Shown in pieces: positions 39,240-39,982 of a stretch of 39,982 bases of DNA (within the stretch, counting starts at the first letter, position 1; each line of letters starts with the position of its first letter). The stretch is from positions 1 through 39,982 of IMG/VR virus record IMGVR_UViG_3300042294_004070. One strand, 5' to 3'. The DNA is from a virus. The position numbers and the translations under genes were made by a program. The notes beneath the pieces are model-generated. The model did no database searches and had not been told where the DNA came from. It worked only from the letters and a program-made list of their open reading frames with translations.

Positions 39240-39982
39240 TTAAGAAAAGAAATCATCCATTAATCCTTTTAAACCTTCACTTTTAACACTAGATAAAGCT
39301 TTTTGTTTAATTGGTTGTTTTTTGTCTGTAGTTTCGGGAGCTTTAGAGGTATTAAAATTACCTTTTTTAGCCTCACCGTTATTTAATTTAGTAAGCCATT
39401 CCTGTTCAAATTCAATACGAGCAGCCATTAAATCAGCCTGATGTAAAATAAAAGGAAGAGCAGTACGTGGTTTCTGTTCAGGTAAATATGTAGATAAGTA
39501 TTTTTTATTACCTTCATCATATAGACCATCGTGAGTCTGGATAGCTATCATTTCATTAAAACTATATTGAATTCCATGAGTCTGGAGGAGGAATAAACCT
39601 CTATCGGGAACAGAGGCAAAAGGTAATCGGGTGTTAAAAGTATAATCTTCACCAAGTTTATCCTTGCGCCATTGATCTGTCTGAGGGATATAAGCTTCAT
39701 GTTCATGATCCCCCATTTTACCTAGGTCATGGTTTAACGCTGAAAAAATTAGTTCCTCACGAGTATAGGTAGAAGTATTAGCTCCCATTTTATCCCATAA
39801 ATTATGTAATTCAATAGCACAATTTATAACTCTAATAACGTGATCAACATATCCGCCTGGGAATGCATTATGGTATTCTTTTTTATGAGATGCAGGCATC
39901 ATAATTAATCTTTCAGAAAAGTTAGAATAAAAATTTAAAAGCTTTTCACCTCGTTCTCCCGAAATTTCAGTCTCAATAATAT
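39240..39982 (-). CDS. HD-domain phosphohydrolase (5' end outside the window)
   Basis: An ATG at 39902 is available, but the frame stays open to the window edge and the extra residues (SGERGEKLLNFYSNFSERLI) read like the natural helix preceding the domain, so the gene is treated as partial. The body carries an HD signature: Y-H-N-A-F-P-G-G-Y-V-D-H-V, then N-H-D-L-G-K-M-G-D (HD doublet at about 39726-39731), I-Q-T-H-D-G-L-Y-D and H-Q-A-D-L-M-A-A-R. These residues bind metals and hydrolyse nucleotide-type phosphoesters. The substrate is unknown. A basic C-terminal tail of about 50 residues follows. It lies two bases upstream of the membrane protein gene. Confidence 0.85.
   Translation of the reverse strand, partial: IIETEISGERGEKLLNFYSNFSERLIMMPASHKKEYHNAFPGGYVDHVIRVINCAIELHNLWDKMGANTSTYTREELIFSALNHDLGKMGDHEHEAYIPQTDQWRKDKLGEDYTFNTRLPFASVPDRGLFLLQTHGIQYSFNEMIAIQTHDGLYDEGNKKYLSTYLPEQKPRTALPFILHQADLMAARIEFEQEWLTKLNNGEAKKGNFNTSKAPETTDKKQPIKQKALSSVKSEGLKGLMDDFFS

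Noticed and set aside
1-39982. tRNA genes, CRISPR array, insertion sequences
   Set aside because: Genes are packed with gaps mostly under 50 bases; no cloverleaf, no spaced direct repeats of 20-40 bases and no transposase were seen.

Overview
This window is part of the genome of a large T4-related tailed phage (myovirus type), AT-rich, with every convincing gene on the minus strand. Diagnostic genes are a gp55-like late sigma factor, a gp25-like baseplate wedge protein, a gp6-like baseplate wedge protein, an OB-fold/beta-helix tail spike and a T4-type zinc/TOPRIM primase. Start codons almost never have a purine-rich Shine-Dalgarno sequence. Instead many have an AT-rich element (AATATTTATAA on the coding strand) a few bases upstream. 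Lack of Shine-Dalgarno use together with very low GC fits a phage of Bacteroidetes, but the host is an inference.

Layout in transcription order (high to low coordinates). (1) 39982-38240: 5'-truncated HD-domain phosphohydrolase, small membrane/coiled-coil protein, gp55-like sigma factor. (2) 38209-24006: baseplate and tail genes, namely a 114-aa protein, spike, 413-aa protein, 122-aa protein, gp25, gp6, a DNRLRE-like protein, a coiled-coil protein, a 1483-aa LamG-containing tail protein, a 217-aa protein and two paralogous 330-aa structural proteins. (3) 24004-22160: GIY-YIG-like nuclease, then three short genes with nearly the same N-terminal leader, closed by an intrinsic terminator. (4) 22115-20392: primase and PD-(D/E)XK nuclease. 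(5) 20380-4153: about 16 kb of mostly unknown proteins, including large modular ones, a metallophosphoesterase, a P-loop kinase-like protein and a protein-kinase-like protein. (6) 4152-1: a terminator and possible small RNA, a FAD-dependent dehydrogenase, a MORN-like protein, more leader-bearing proteins, and the start of a P-loop ATPase.

The most notable pattern is in regions 3, 5 and 6. Many otherwise unrelated proteins share short N-terminal leaders in which a Glu falls at about residue 9-12 with Leu or Ile two residues before it (MIKLIDILNE and relatives). T4 internal head proteins have a 10-residue leader (MKTYQEFIAE) that directs them into the prohead and is removed by the gp21 protease after (L/I)-x-E. 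In addition, a peptide motif x-x-E-I-K-x-x-P-x-N-T-G occurs 11 times as E-I-K, plus three variants, always at the border between unrelated or duplicated modules. In 5 of the 11 the residues before the putative cut fit (L/I)-x-E exactly. My reading is that this is a large cargo island: polyproteins and single proteins, including enzymes, packaged into the capsid, matured by the prohead protease and probably injected with the DNA. This is an inference from sequence pattern; virion proteomics would decide it.
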